DNA from: Cordylochernes scorpioides
Lineage: Eukaryota; Arthropoda; Arachnida; Pseudoscorpiones; Chernetidae
DNA length: 64,000 nucleotides
NCBI GenBank assembly: GCA_030710605.1
Contig: CP092863.1
Location: 118,570,164 to 118,634,163, forward strand
Direction: 5' to 3'
This document shows positions 47,151-58,054 of the stretch, piece after piece. Each line of letters begins with the position of its first letter. The stretch's first letter is position 1. The notes under the pieces were generated by a model. The model was not told the DNA's origin. It worked only from the letters and a program-made list of their open reading frames with translations, and made no database searches. The position numbers were made by a program, and so were the translations under genes.

Positions 47151-47870
47151 AGACAATGAGACCTCTAACTGGAGACCCGCTGGCGATTCTCCATCAAACT
47201 CTCCAGCAGTGGCAGAGGCGGGCGCCATATTCATTGTACATAGTATCATGTATATATACAGATATATAAATGTGGTAATTTAAGAATCATAAACACCTGT
47301 GTAAATACTCACCACCTCTTCTTACACCCCCTATTCTAATATGGACTTTTAATCATTGTACCCAATCCTCCTTTAATCCATTAACTTTGTATGTATCGTT
47401 TTGGTGTGTTCAAATAAATACAGAGGTACATCTAGAGAGAACGTAGAAACCAAAACTAAACTACCAAAACCAAAACCTGAGATCAACCGCCCAGACACCG
47501 CTGTGCCATACGTCCGATGACGTAACGCTTGAGCATAAAAAGGGCTTGCCCCGCAGCCAATAGGAGTCAGTTCAGCAGACAGCAGCAGCAGACAGATCGT
47601 TAGTAAGTGGCCCGCCGGCCGCAACTTGGTCTCTGCGTTATCTCTCTCTGATGCCTCGGATTCCCCTTTGAGTCGTCTCTGTGTGCTTTACCACTCACCA
47701 CCATCACGACTGCACAATCACCATCTTTCCTCACGATTCAATACAACAAACCAGATCACCGAAATACCACATAAATATATATTATTATTATTATTTTAAA
47801 ATAGTGAAGACTGTGCACTTTTGCATGTATTGTCAATAAAATTACTTTAATTGTCATTGTCTATGGAAAA
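47150..47870 (+). mobile_element. Probable solo LTR with promoter-like core
   Basis: A CCAAT box (agccaatagg, 47557), just downstream of a TATA-like 'gcataaaaaggg' (47533), precedes 'cagttcagcagacagcagca', a C/T-rich U5-like part and 'tcaataaaattacttt' (47836). It separates two halves of one LINE fragment, as an insertion would. I could not fix the exact ends or target duplication, so the call is tentative. Confidence 0.45.
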
Positions 47871-48060
47871 TGACTTTCCAAAATGGTTGCAAGGTTTTCC
47901 CACTATGTACTAAGTGTCAACCTGTAACTCCAAAACACATTATTAACTGTATTGACTCATCCATTGATGAGCTCTACTCATCCTCAGCAGACACCATCAA
48001 CAAACTCTACAAGCTTGACACCCTAATATGATTGAGTGGATATAAGAAAGAAGAAGACAT
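47870..48060 (+). mobile_element. LINE 3' end, GAA-tail family
   Basis: 'ttttcccactatgtactaag' leads to the encoded [21 protein letters not shown] and ends 'agtggatataagaaagaaga'. Confidence 0.7.
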
Positions 48061-48064
48061 ATGG

Positions 48065-48180
48065 AAAGAGGTTCAACTTTTCCACTTACAAATTTGTCAG
48101 AGCCCCATTTGTTTTAAAAAAATTCCCAATGCTGGATTCAATAATGGGTTGTGACTGTTTGATCATTTTAGGCTATTCAT
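48065..48180 (-). repeat. Decayed SINE fragment (reverse)
   Basis: 'ttgtcagagccccattt' and 'cccaatgctggattcaataa' are recognisable. Confidence 0.5.
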
Positions 48181-48234
48181 CCTCTGACCCCAAAGTATAA
48201 TACATAACTAAAGCAATGTTTCACGAGATATAGA

Positions 48235-48680
48235 AACTCTACCTTTCCGGGTCCCAAACCTGGATGAAAAAGGAGGAGGGGGAGCAGTAACAAATTTGGT
48301 AAAAGACCTGGGCTCAGCTGGTCCAGCTGATAGTACCCTGTAAGGACTCCACGGTTACAGGATGAGCAGCGTTTGTACTCCATGTTAGGAGCAGCTGTAC
48401 ATGGCGTCTGTTCCTCATGTCAGAGACAGCCATTTCTTTTGAAGCTAAGCCAGTGGCCTGCCACTAAGTAGTACTCCCAGTCTTAATGACCAAAGCAGAT
48501 GCATTCTACTTTACCCAGTCATGATGGTTGCCAAATCTCAGCTTTACAAGCTTGATACCCTAAGTGTCAAGCTTGTAAAGCATGAGACTTTTGATGGTGT
48601 CTGCTGGGGATGTGAAGAGCTCATCAATGAATGAGTCAATACAGTCAATAATGTGTTTGCAGGTTGAGAATTGCACTTAG
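48235..48680. repeat. GAA-family repeat joined head to head with its own 3' end
   Basis: The forward body 48240-48560 ends 'agcttgataccctaa'. It is then followed by the reverse 3' end 'gtgtcaagcttgtaaagcat' 'gatggtgtctgctggggatg' to 48680. Confidence 0.65.
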
Positions 48681-48869
48681 TACATAACTAAAGCGATGTT
48701 TCATGAGAATTGGTGTCTTGCAACACAGGATGTTGTTTTTACACAAGCATGTAATCTATTTGTTGATTCATTCACCAAACTTCCTGTACCTAATGTAAGG
48801 GATGAGTCAGTCTCCATGTTTTGTAACAATACAACTTTTTGACAAATATAGCTCAACATAAGTTAGTTT

Positions 48870-49080
48870 TTCTTTGATAAATGACAATTTAGTTTTAAAA
48901 AAGACATTAAATTTTGTTACAAAATTGTTTATATCTTGATCAGTTTCTAGGGATCTACCAGAATTAATTTCATTTAAGATTGAAATATTTGTTCCTTTTT
49001 ATCTGTCCATGGCACACTGAGTAGCTTTCTCTATGTCTACATTTTCTAAAGTTTCAATTCTGATGGCATCTATGCATAAT
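48870..49080 (-). pseudogene. RTE-like LINE fragment (reverse)
   Basis: It is the reverse of the segment 'aatgtagacatagagaaagc' ... 'ttaaatgaaattaatcctgg' at 28.9-29.0 kb, with the same order of blocks. Confidence 0.6.
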
Positions 49081-49325
49081 GATAAGGCATACAATTTGGA
49101 TTATAGATTATAAACACAAGGTAATAAGACACCAAATCCAAATAAATAGTGTGTGATGTTTCTGTAACAGCGTTGTTACCATCTTCAGACAAGTTTCATA
49201 CATCAATCAGTACTTTTGTCTGAAGATGGTAACAACACTGTTACCGAAATGTCACACACTATTTATTTATTTGGATTTGGTCTTATTACCTTGTGTTTAT
49301 AATCTATAATCCAAATTGTGGGCCT
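49080..49325. repeat. Head-to-head hammerhead-like repeats
   Basis: The left arm has 'gtttctgtaacagcgttgtt' 'accatcttcagac'. The right arm has 'gtctgaagatggtaacaaca' 'ctgttaccgaaatgtcac' and outer flanks on both sides. Confidence 0.78.
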
Positions 49326-49628
49326 TATAATTTATCAGTTAAGGGGAAAAAAAAATTCTGATTATGTATTCAATGCATCATCTAGAATATTGGTCAAATC
49401 ATTTTTTAAAAAATGCAATTTTTAGTTGATATTTATTGAGATAGATGGTGCCAACCATCAACAAATTCTTAGTTTCACAATCAAGAGAAAAGGCTTTTAT
49501 TATTTTTCTATTTTTAAAAATGATTTTAAAAATACAGTTGAGGTTTATATAAACTGAGAAATTGTGTGAGAAACAAGATTGGAAATCCTATATTTTCATA
49601 ATTACATATATTGGTATATTTGCATATA

Positions 49629-49830
49629 CACTCATGGACAAAACTTAAGGAAGTTCTACCTTTTAGCATGTATATCGGGATTGAGACAATAACTCTGAAA
49701 GATATTACAGTGACCTTTATTGAAGACACAAGATAACCAAGTGTGAAAAAAATTTCCTCTGTCTCCTTAAAAAAAAAGATGACTGGTGACATCAAAGACT
49801 TTCCACTCCCATTAGTTTTGTCCAAGAATG
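49629..49830. mobile_element. TA-flanked inverted-repeat element, family C
   Basis: 'cactcatggacaaaacttaa' at the left and 'ttagttttgtccaagaatg' at the right, TA on both sides. A better copy lies at 53663-53867. Confidence 0.75.
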
Positions 49831-50659
49831 TATTTTACTTTTGACAGGTCAAATTTCTACACTAAATTAAGGCAAAGAGGTTGGTGTATCAACGGTTAAT
49901 TTAAGGAGTTGGTCCGGTTTTCTCATCATATTCATTAGAACTTCTATGTAAAGAGCAACACCTAGTTGGAGAGCCAAAGTGTCCTTTAGGGAGAGTTGTT
50001 CTCTTACCGGAGAGTTGCTATTTAGTAAAAATTGTAATTTTGGTGATGAAAACTGTCCTTAGTAGAACAAACTCCACGAGAGGACACCTCTCTACAGTAG
50101 AACATACTCCATGAGAGGACACCTCTACAGTAGAACATACTCCATGAGAGAACACCTCTCTACAGTAGAACATACTCCATGAGAGGACACCTCTCTACAG
50201 TAGAACATACTCCATGAGAGGACACTCACTCTAGAGGACACCTCTCTACAGTAGAACATACTCCATGAGAGGACACCTCTCTACAGTAGAACATACTCCA
50301 TGAGAGGACACCTCTCTACAGTAGAACATACTCCATGAGAGGACACCTCTCTACAGTAGAACATACTCCATGAGAGGACACCTCTCTACAGTAGAACATA
50401 CACCATGAGAGGACACTCCCGCTAGAGGACACCTCTCTACAGTAGAACATACTCCATGAGAGGACACTCACGCTAGAGAACACCTCTCTACAGTAGAACA
50501 TACTCCATGAGAGGACACTCACGCTAGAGGACACCTCTCTACAATAGAACATACTCCATGAGAGGACACTCACACTAGAGGACACCTCTCTATAAAGGAC
50601 AGTTTTCATTTGCAAAATTACAATTTTGACTATGTAGCAACTCTTCTTCTCCTGCTTCT

Positions 50660-50740
50660 CATTTCTTTTTAGATTCATCTCTCACAGGAGAATTATCTGG
50701 ATAAGGCGGAATGTCTTAATAAAAGCTTATGTGTGTGTGA
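50660..50740 (+). mobile_element. Very short LINE 3' end, TG-tail type
   Basis: 'ctcacaggagaattatctgg' 'aatgtcttaataaaagct' and a TG run sit between 'gactatgtag(c)aactctcc' duplicates of the array (about 50628 and 50740), which look like its target duplication. Confidence 0.65.
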
Positions 50741-53174
50741 CTATGTAGTAACTCTCCAGTAAGAGGACATCTCTCCCTAAAGGACACTTTAGCTTTGCAA
50801 CTAGGTGTTGTCCTTTACAGGGAGGTTCTACAGTAGCAACTCTCCGGTAAGAGGACACCTCTCCCCAAAGGACACTTTGGTTCTGCAATTAGGTGTTGTC
50901 CTTTACAGAGAGGTTCTACTGTAGCAACTCTCTGGTAAGAGGACATCTCTCTCTAAAGGACACTTTGGTTCTGCAATTAGGTCCTTTACAGGGAGGTAGT
51001 TCTACTGTAGCAACTCTCCGGTAAGAAGACACCTCTCCCTAAAGGACACTTTGGTTCTGCAATTAGGTCCTTTACAGGGAGGTAGTTCTACTGTAGCAAC
51101 TCTCTGGTAAGAGGACACCTCTCCCTAAAGGACACTTTGGTTCTGCAATTAGGTCCTTTACAGGGAGGTAGTTCTACTGTAGCAACTCTCTGGTAAGAGG
51201 ACACCTCTCCCTAAAGGACACTTTAGCTTTGCAACTAGGTGTTGTCCTTTACAGGGAGGTAGTTCTACTGTATATTGTAAATAAAGATAAACAACTATAT
51301 TGCTTGGCAGTAGAATCAAAATGCTATTGCATCATTTCCTGTAATCCATTCCATTGTCAAACTGCCCATGTTGAAATTCCAAAGTAACAACTATATAAGT
51401 AAGGAACAACACAATAGCTTAGATCTGGTGGATTAAAGAAATATCTGGTAAAGGTTCATCACTGATGAGCCAAACCTTCCCACATAATTCCTTTTTGCAT
51501 ATTTACTCCCAATAATTGCATAAATCCATTCTTTATCTAAAAAACAAACAAAAAAGGTAATACAGTAGAACCTCAATGATGTTAGGTATATTAATTCAAA
51601 GAATTTTTCTCTATGTAAATAAATTCTATAGATATATGAATAAATATAAATTGATGATGATAATTATTAGCTAGCATATTTTGATTAACAATTGGCAACT
51701 GTGTTAGTGCCTTCTTGATTCTTTTTTTGTATTTCTTCTTAATTCTTAAATTTTACTTTTGTAGTTCCTATGCATAAAGATAACATTAAAATATATTTAA
51801 GTAACATATTTTCTCTTTTTTACCCCCAAAAATACCAACAAATGAGAAGATAATCCTTTTAGAAGACAACTTTCTACAAAGAACAGTTTTCATCTCCAAA
51901 ATGATCATTTTTACTATGTAGTTATAGTTAGAGGATATCTCTCCCTAGAGGATATTTTGGCTTTGTAACTAGGTGTTGTCCATTACAGAGAGGCTCTCTA
52001 CTGTATATTAAAAACCTGGCAACAATAGAGTCACTAGAGAACATCTCTCTACAAAAGACAGTTTTCAATACCAAAATTCCAATTTTCTCTAATTAGCAAC
52101 TTTCCAGTAAGAAAATACCTCCCCCTAGAGGATATTTTGGCTCTGTAACTAGGTGTTGTCCTTTACAGAGAGGTTCTACTGTATATTAAAAACTTGGCAA
52201 CAATGAAGTCACTAGAGAACATCTCTCTACAAAAGACAGTTTTCAATGCCAAAATCTCAATTTTTTCTAATTAGCAACTTTCCAGAAAGAGGACACCTCT
52301 TCCAAAAGGACAAATAGGCTTTGTAACTAGGTGTTGTCCTTTACAGAGAGGCTGTGTACTGTATATTAAAAACCTGGCAACAATAGAGTCACTAGCGAAC
52401 ATCTTTCTACATAGGACAGTTTTCAATGACAAAATTCCTATTTTCTCTAATTATCAACTTTCCAGTAAGAAAATACCTCCCCCTAAAGGACAATTTGGCT
52501 CTGTAAACTTGATTTTGTCCTTTACAGAGAGGTTCTACTGTATATTAAAAACCTGGCAACAATAGAGTCACTAGAAAACATCTCTATACAAAGGACAGTT
52601 TTAATTCCAAAATTCTAATTTTTACTAATTAATAACTTTCTGGTAAGAGGACAACTCTCTTTTTAAAGGACACTATGGCTCTGTAACTAGGTGTTGTACT
52701 TTACAGAGAGATCAGTCTACTGTATATTAAAAACCTGGAAACTGAAACTAGAAAACATCTCTCTACATAGGACAGTTTTTGATGCCAAAATTCCAATTTT
52801 CTCTAATTAGCAACTCTCCAGTTAGAGGACACCTCTCTCCCTAAAGGACACTATGGCTTTGTAACTAGGTATTTTACTTTACAAAGAGTTCCCATTGTTA
52901 TTAAAAACCTAGCAATAAGAATGTAACTAGAGAACATCTCTCTACATAGGACAGCTTCAATGCCAAAATTCTAATTTTCTCCAATTAGCAATTTTCTAGT
53001 AAGAGGACACCTCTCTCCCTAAAGGACACTATGGCTTTGTAACTAGGTGTAGAACAGTTTTCAATGCCAAAATTCCAATTTTCTCCAGTTAGCAACTCTC
53101 CAGTAAGAGGACATCTCTCTTTTAAAGGACACTATGGCTTTGTAACTAGGTATTTTACTTTACAGAGAGGTCAG

Positions 53175-53370
53175 ATAAAGAGGGAGCCAAAAGCTTCCCC
53201 ATGTGCACTAGGTGCAAAAGCGAAGAGGCCACTCCCCAACATATACTAAATTGTATTGGAAAGGACAAAAGATCCCTGTACAGAGAACCAAGAAGAGTTC
53301 TTGAACTTCCTAATGAGCACGACCTCCAAGATCTTGTCTAAATTAGACTAATAAAAGGTTAAGTAAAAAA
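53175..53370 (+). mobile_element. LINE 3' end in the satellite, 11-bp target duplication
   Basis: It is flanked by agagaggtcag at 53164-53174 and 53371-53381. It encodes KEGAKSFPMCTRCKSEEATP then QHILNC (CX2C-HX4C), ending NEHDLQDLV stop, then 'aataaaaggttaagtaaaaa'. The copy is 196 bp, strongly 5'-truncated. Confidence 0.87.
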
Positions 53371-53662
53371 AGAGAGGTCAGTCTACTGTATATTAAAAAC
53401 CTGGCAACAAAAATATTTCTAGAGAAAATCTCTCTACATAGGACAGTTTTTGATGCCAAAATTCCACTTTTCTCTAATTAGCAACTCTCCAGTTAGAGGA
53501 CACCTCTCTCCCTAAAGGACACTATGGCTCTGTAACTAGGTGTTGTCCTTTACAGAGAAAGAAGTCCAACTATAATGGAATTCAATTTTACCTCTAAATT
53601 TCTAAAAAAATATGAGGGTCTTAGCTGCTAATATTTTTTTAAAACTTACAACACAAAATATA

Positions 53663-53867
53663 CACTCATGGACAAAACTTAAGGAAGTGGAAAGTCTTTG
53701 ATATCGCTGGTCATCAGGTCATTAAAGGTACACAGAGGCAATTTTGTTCACACTTGGTTATCTTGAATGTCTTCAATAAAGGTCACTGTAATATCTTTCA
53801 GAGTTATTGTCTGAATCCCGATATACATGCTGAAAGGTATAACTCCCTTAAGTTTTATCCATGAGTG
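53663..53867. mobile_element. TA-flanked inverted-repeat element, family C, complete
   Basis: The left end is 'cactcatggacaaaacttaa' and the right end 'ttaagttttatccatgagtg', TA at 53661-53662 and 53868-53869, 205 bp. No coding capacity. Confidence 0.82.
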
Positions 53868-54673
53868 TATATTGGTTATCTCGTATGTCTTCAATAAAGG
53901 TTACTGTAATATCTTTCAGAGTTATTGTCTCAATCCCGATATACATGGTGAAAGGTACAACTTCCTTAAGTTTTGTCCATGAGTGTATATTGGTTATCTC
54001 GTATGTCTTCAATAAAGGTTACTGTAATATCTTTCAGAGTTATTGTCTCAATCCCGATATACATGGTGAAAGGTACAACTTCCTTAAGTTTTGTCCATGA
54101 GTGTATATTGGTTATCTCGTGTGTCTTCAATAAATGTCACTGTAATATATTTCAGAGTTATTGTCTCAATCCCAATATACATGCTGAAAGGTACAACTTC
54201 CTTAAATTCAGTCCATGAGTGTATATTGGTTATCTCGTGTGTCTTCAATAAATGTCACTGTAATATATTTCAGAGTTATTGTCTCAATCCCAATATACAT
54301 GCTGAAAGGTACAACTTCCTTAAATTCAGTCCATGAGTGTATATTGGTTATCTCGTGTGTCTTCAATAAAGGTCACTGTAATATATTTCAGAGTTATTGT
54401 CTCAATCCCAATATACATGCTGAAAGGTACAACTTCCTTAAATTCAGTCCATGAGTGTATATTGGTTATCTCGTGTGTCTTCAATAAATGTCACTGTAAT
54501 ATATTTCAGAGTTATTGTCTCAATCCCAATATACATGCTGAAAGGTACAACTTCCTTAAGTTTTGTCCATGAGTGTATATTGGTTATCTCGTGTGTCTTC
54601 AATAAATGTCACTGTAATATCTTTCAGAGTTATTGTCTCAATCTCGATATACATGATAAAAGGTACAACTTCC
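53868..54673. repeat. Tandem array, 118-bp unit, right half of family C
   Basis: About seven units, each 'tatattggttatctcgtgtg', 'tcttcaataaatgtcactgt', 'cagagttattgtctcaatcc', 'acttccttaagttttgtcca', 'tgagtg'. The first unit runs on directly from the complete element. The array is broken by the piggyBac element and its last unit resumes at 57432. Confidence 0.9.
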
Positions 54674-54677
54674 TTAA
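54674..54677 (+). other. TTAA target duplication, left
   Basis: TTAA lies within 'cttccTTAA' of the 118-bp unit and is repeated at 57428-57431. Confidence 0.93.
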
Positions 54678-55020
54678 CCCGGCAGCGGTCGCAATGGGTA
54701 AAAATTACCCAGAAGGAACTTTTCGAAAATATTTCTATATTAAAAAATATATATATTTAAAATATATTCTCAGTACCTTTCTAAATCTATCTAAAGATTA
54801 TTATAATAAACCTATAATTTTAATTTTATGACATATATTCATTTTATTAGCATGTTTGGGTCAATTTTACCCAGTGCGACCTTTTGAGTTCTAGTCATTG
54901 GGTAATTTTTACCCAGCGCGACCTTTTAACGCTTTTGGTTTTGGTTTGCGTAATTAAGTTTCGAGTTACTTTCTGGCTTCTTGTTGTTTGGTTTTGCTGC
55001 CCCAAGTGCAATAATACAAT

Positions 55021-55400
55021 CTGTGTAGAATTGTAGGGTAGTCGGTTCACAAAACACTGAGCGAAATTCGGTAGAAGAATTCGCTGTGATGATTCTTTGT
55101 GGGCTGTTGCAAGGATTTAAATAAGATCACTAAATAGCAGAAAGGAGGGGGTAAAAATCTCCTTCTAACTAACTTTATTTAATACATATTAAGAGGACAG
55201 AGGAAAACACGCGACTGGTGGGTAGCAAAACCAAGCCGTGTTCTAATGTTTATGTTGGCGGCTGGCGCCGCCGGCATTGTTTACTGTCACCCAAGCTGTC
55301 TGGACGGCGTCCGGAGATCCATTATTCCACACAATCTATTCTTCCAACAATAAGGTAGGATTAATATTTTATTTCCTCTTTTTACATTATTTTACATAAA
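55021..55400 (+). promoter_or_regulatory. piggyBac 5' region, probable promoter
   Basis: About 700 bases lie between the left end and the start codon. No clear TATA box in the last 200 bases was found. Confidence 0.3.
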
Positions 55401-57107
55401 ATGCTTTCAAATGCTGATTTTCTCCGTGATGATAATAATATTCCAAATCCCTATGATGAGGAATCAGAAACTGATGATCATATAGAAGAGAGGAATTGGA
55501 GTACAGACACTGAACAGTATACATTATCAGAAGAAGAAAACAATGAGGAGCCAAGCTTCAATTACTATATAGGAAAGGACCAAAAGACTAAATGGAAGAA
55601 AGCTCTTCCCCCAAAAAATGTTCGAACTCGCAGTGAAAATATTATCACCCATCTACCAGGGGTAAAGGGTGAAGCAAAAAATGCTAAATCGATATTAGAT
55701 TGTTGGAATCTCTTTATAGATGACAATATACTTGAATGCATAGTTACAAATACTAACATTTACATTAGGAATATTCAGCAGAACTATAGCAGAGAAAGAG
55801 ATGCTAATTTGACAAACCTACATGAAATTAAAGCTTTATTGGGAATTATTTACTTTCTTGGGGTCATGAAAGCGAATAAAATGAATACAGATGATGCATG
55901 GGCAAGAAATAGTACTGGATTTGAATTGTGTAGAATAGCTATGTCTGAAAACAGATTCCGATTTCTTCTCAGAGTAATTCGTTTTGATGACAAAGCTACA
56001 AGAAATGAAAGACTTCGTCAAGATAAATTAGCAGCTGTGAGATTGATTCTTGATACTTTTGTAAAAAATTGCCAAAAGCATTATTCTCCTTCGGAATATA
56101 TAACGGTGGATGAAAAGCTTGACGCTTTCAGAGGGAAATGCAATTTCAGGCAGTATATTCCGAGTAAACACAATAAATATGGAATAAAATTATTTGCTCT
56201 CGTGGATTCAAAAATGTTTTATACTTGTAACTTGGAGATTTATTCAGGAAAAAACCCTGAAGGTCCTTACAATGTCAGCAACAGTCCAAGTGACGTTGTG
56301 GAACGATTGTGTGAGCCAATCAAGGGAACTGGCCGCAATGTAACAATGGATAACTGGTTCACCAGTTATTCTTTAGCTCTAAAACTTTTACAACAATTTA
56401 GACTAACAATTGTTGGTACCTTAAAAAGAAATAAAAAGGAAATCCCCTCAGAGTTTGTCATCAGCAGAGGTAGAAATGTACACACTAGTGTTTTTGGCTT
56501 TCAAAGTGAAATGACACTTCTTTCATACAAGCCTAAAGCGAATAAAGTTGTACTTATGCTTTCAACTCTGCACCACGATGCAAATATAGATGATTCAACG
56601 GGAGAATTGAAAAAGCCAGAGATGATAATGTTTTATAATATGACAAAGGGTGGTGTAGATATGATGGACGAAATGACAGCTACATATAACTGTGCTAGAA
56701 ATTCAAGAAGATGGCCCATGGTTATTTTTTATTCACTTTTAAATATTGGGGCAATAAATTCCCAGATAATTCATTTTGCAAATGGCAACGCATCAAAGGT
56801 TAAATCAAGACGTCATTTTTTGAAAACCTTATCCTTAGATCTTATTGAAGAGATGGTCAAAGTTCGCACAGTAAGCGGAAGAATGCCATGTGAAATAAAG
56901 GAAAAGGCATCCGATATTTTTAATTTGTTAGAGCCTGGTCCATCTAAAAAGCCAAAAATAGGAGAAAGACATCGATGCAAGAAATGCCAGAAAGAAAAAA
57001 AGGACAGAAAAACTATTCAACATTGCCAGTACTGTTTTGCTTTTTTGTGTAAGGAACACTCTGTAATAATTTGTCAAGAATGTCATAAAGGACAAAACAA
57101 GTCCTAA
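55401..57107 (+). CDS. piggyBac transposase, full length
   Basis: 568 aa, no stops or frameshifts. The acidic N-terminus (DDNNIPNPYDEESETDDHIE) is followed by the DDE-type core. Catalytic Asp candidates are D237 in ITVDEKLDAFRGKC, D317 in NVTMDNWFTSYSLA and D420 in TKGGVDMMDEM, the three conserved blocks of the family. The C-terminal Cys/His-rich domain (RCKKCQKEKKDRK, HCQYCFAFLCKEH, CQECHK; about 525-562) matches the zinc-binding end domain that recognises the inverted repeats. Length is close to the usual 550-600 aa. The enzyme cuts and pastes at TTAA without leaving a footprint. Confidence 0.96.
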   Translation: MLSNADFLRDDNNIPNPYDEESETDDHIEERNWSTDTEQYTLSEEENNEEPSFNYYIGKDQKTKWKKALPPKNVRTRSENIITHLPGVKGEAKNAKSILDCWNLFIDDNILECIVTNTNIYIRNIQQNYSRERDANLTNLHEIKALLGIIYFLGVMKANKMNTDDAWARNSTGFELCRIAMSENRFRFLLRVIRFDDKATRNERLRQDKLAAVRLILDTFVKNCQKHYSPSEYITVDEKLDAFRGKCNFRQYIPSKHNKYGIKLFALVDSKMFYTCNLEIYSGKNPEGPYNVSNSPSDVVERLCEPIKGTGRNVTMDNWFTSYSLALKLLQQFRLTIVGTLKRNKKEIPSEFVISRGRNVHTSVFGFQSEMTLLSYKPKANKVVLMLSTLHHDANIDDSTGELKKPEMIMFYNMTKGGVDMMDEMTATYNCARNSRRWPMVIFYSLLNIGAINSQIIHFANGNASKVKSRRHFLKTLSLDLIEEMVKVRTVSGRMPCEIKEKASDIFNLLEPGPSKKPKIGERHRCKKCQKEKKDRKTIQHCQYCFAFLCKEHSVIICQECHKGQNKS

Positions 57108-57427
57108 TTTCTATGAAAGGAAGTGATAACTTTCATACATATTTATATTTTATCACCTATCTTCAATATATATTTTTATTTTCATAAAATAGTCAAATAT
57201 ATCATAAATATTTGATATTTTGATTTGTTATTAATAAAATAAATAAAATATGATTTTTATATCTCAGGATTTTATGTAAAGTTATTTAATAGACAAATCA
57301 TTATTCTAACATAGAAAACAATAAAAATATTCTAAAGAATATTTGATTTATTTAGATTTTTAAAAGTGGGTAAATTTTACCCACCGCGACCTTTCAAGGT
57401 ATAAAAGAGGGCGCGACCGCTGCCGGG

Positions 57428-57431
57428 TTAA
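57428..57431 (+). other. TTAA target duplication, right
   Basis: It is followed by 'attcagtccatgagtgtata', the continuation of the interrupted 118-bp unit. Confidence 0.93.
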
Positions 57432-57579
57432 ATTCAGTCCATGAGTGTATATTCACAGGGGAAAAAATGTAAATCCACATGTAGTGCTAGTATTTTTTCC
57501 ACACATAGGCAAATCAAATTTGGAGACCCTGGTATTAACGCTGGAATACTTCACCAGAGATGTTAAGTCTATTGGGTAA

Positions 57580-57770
57580 TAGCTACAACTACATTCAATT
57601 TCTGGTAGATTAAACTGCCAAAACTGCTGTGAGGGTTCACCACTGATGAGTCAGGCCCCTCATTAATTTAACATTGCAGTAAGAGCAGTAGAAAATTATT
57701 TTATATCAAAAAGAATCTTACGCATTAAAAAATAGGTTAAAGTTCTCATAACAGATGGTGAGCTAATTCA
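57580..57770. repeat. Short inverted-repeat element (9-kb family relative)
   Basis: It contains 'tggtagattaaactgccaaa', 'gagggttcaccactgatgag' and 'cattgcagtaagagcagtag'. Confidence 0.6.
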
Positions 57771-57821
57771 TAAAATGTTATTTAATTGGATTTGTTCTTG
57801 TTACCTTGTGTTTCTAATCTA

Positions 57822-58050
57822 CTAGCCGAATGACCCGGGCAACGCCCGTGTTTTACCCGATTGAATGTTTTTATTCAAATACTATTTGTTACAATTATAA
57901 ATTGGAGCCGTGGATGTCACTCTTGTGAAACGTCCCGCTCCAAACTTTACATGTACATTAGGTCAGCTGGTATTACCCCTCATTTTCACCGCTAGAGGCG
58001 CGAGCGAATTGACTTTTTGTAAATATACATAATTATAAAGATAGAAGCTT
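57822..58050 (-). mobile_element. Helitron end (reverse), boundary on the right uncertain
   Basis: On the minus strand the 3' end reads ACGGGCGTTGCCCGGGTCAT...CTAG followed by T. The other end may be near 58045 (minus strand TCTATCTTTATAATTATG). A hairpin CGGGCG..CCCG precedes the CTAG. Confidence 0.65.
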
Positions 58051-58054
58051 CTAT

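Larger units (their letters stand above)
49930..53565. repeat. Satellite-like array built from family A elements
   Basis: There are three subarrays. At 50060-50590 about a dozen short units 'acagtagaacatactccatg' 'agaggacacctctct' occur. At 50740-51275 about six units of ~90 bp 'gcaactctctggtaagagga' ... 'tttacagggaggtagttcta' occur. At 51870-53560 about nine units of ~180 bp starting 'tattaaaaacctggcaacaa' occur, each containing a family A element. The steps in unit size suggest repeated rounds of local duplication. Bases 51290-51860 between subarrays are unrelated AT-rich sequence. Confidence 0.85.
54678..57427 (+). mobile_element. Complete piggyBac element, 2,750 bp
   Basis: Terminal inverted repeats CCCGGCAGCGGTCGC (54678-54692) and GCGACCGCTGCCGGG (57413-57427) are exact over 15 bp. 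TTAA flanks both sides and the transposase is intact. Near both ends the motif 'ttttaccca..gcgacctt' recurs (54872, 54910, 57373), likely subterminal transposase sites. It is a good candidate for a recently active copy. Confidence 0.95.

Noticed and set aside
49930..53565. CRISPR-like array of regular repeats
   Set aside because: Units are continuous variants of a transposon with no unique spacers, in a eukaryotic genome.
53861..54831. Series of 79-126 codon ORFs (MSVYWLSR...)
   Set aside because: They repeat with the 118-bp satellite unit; the last one runs into the piggyBac end.
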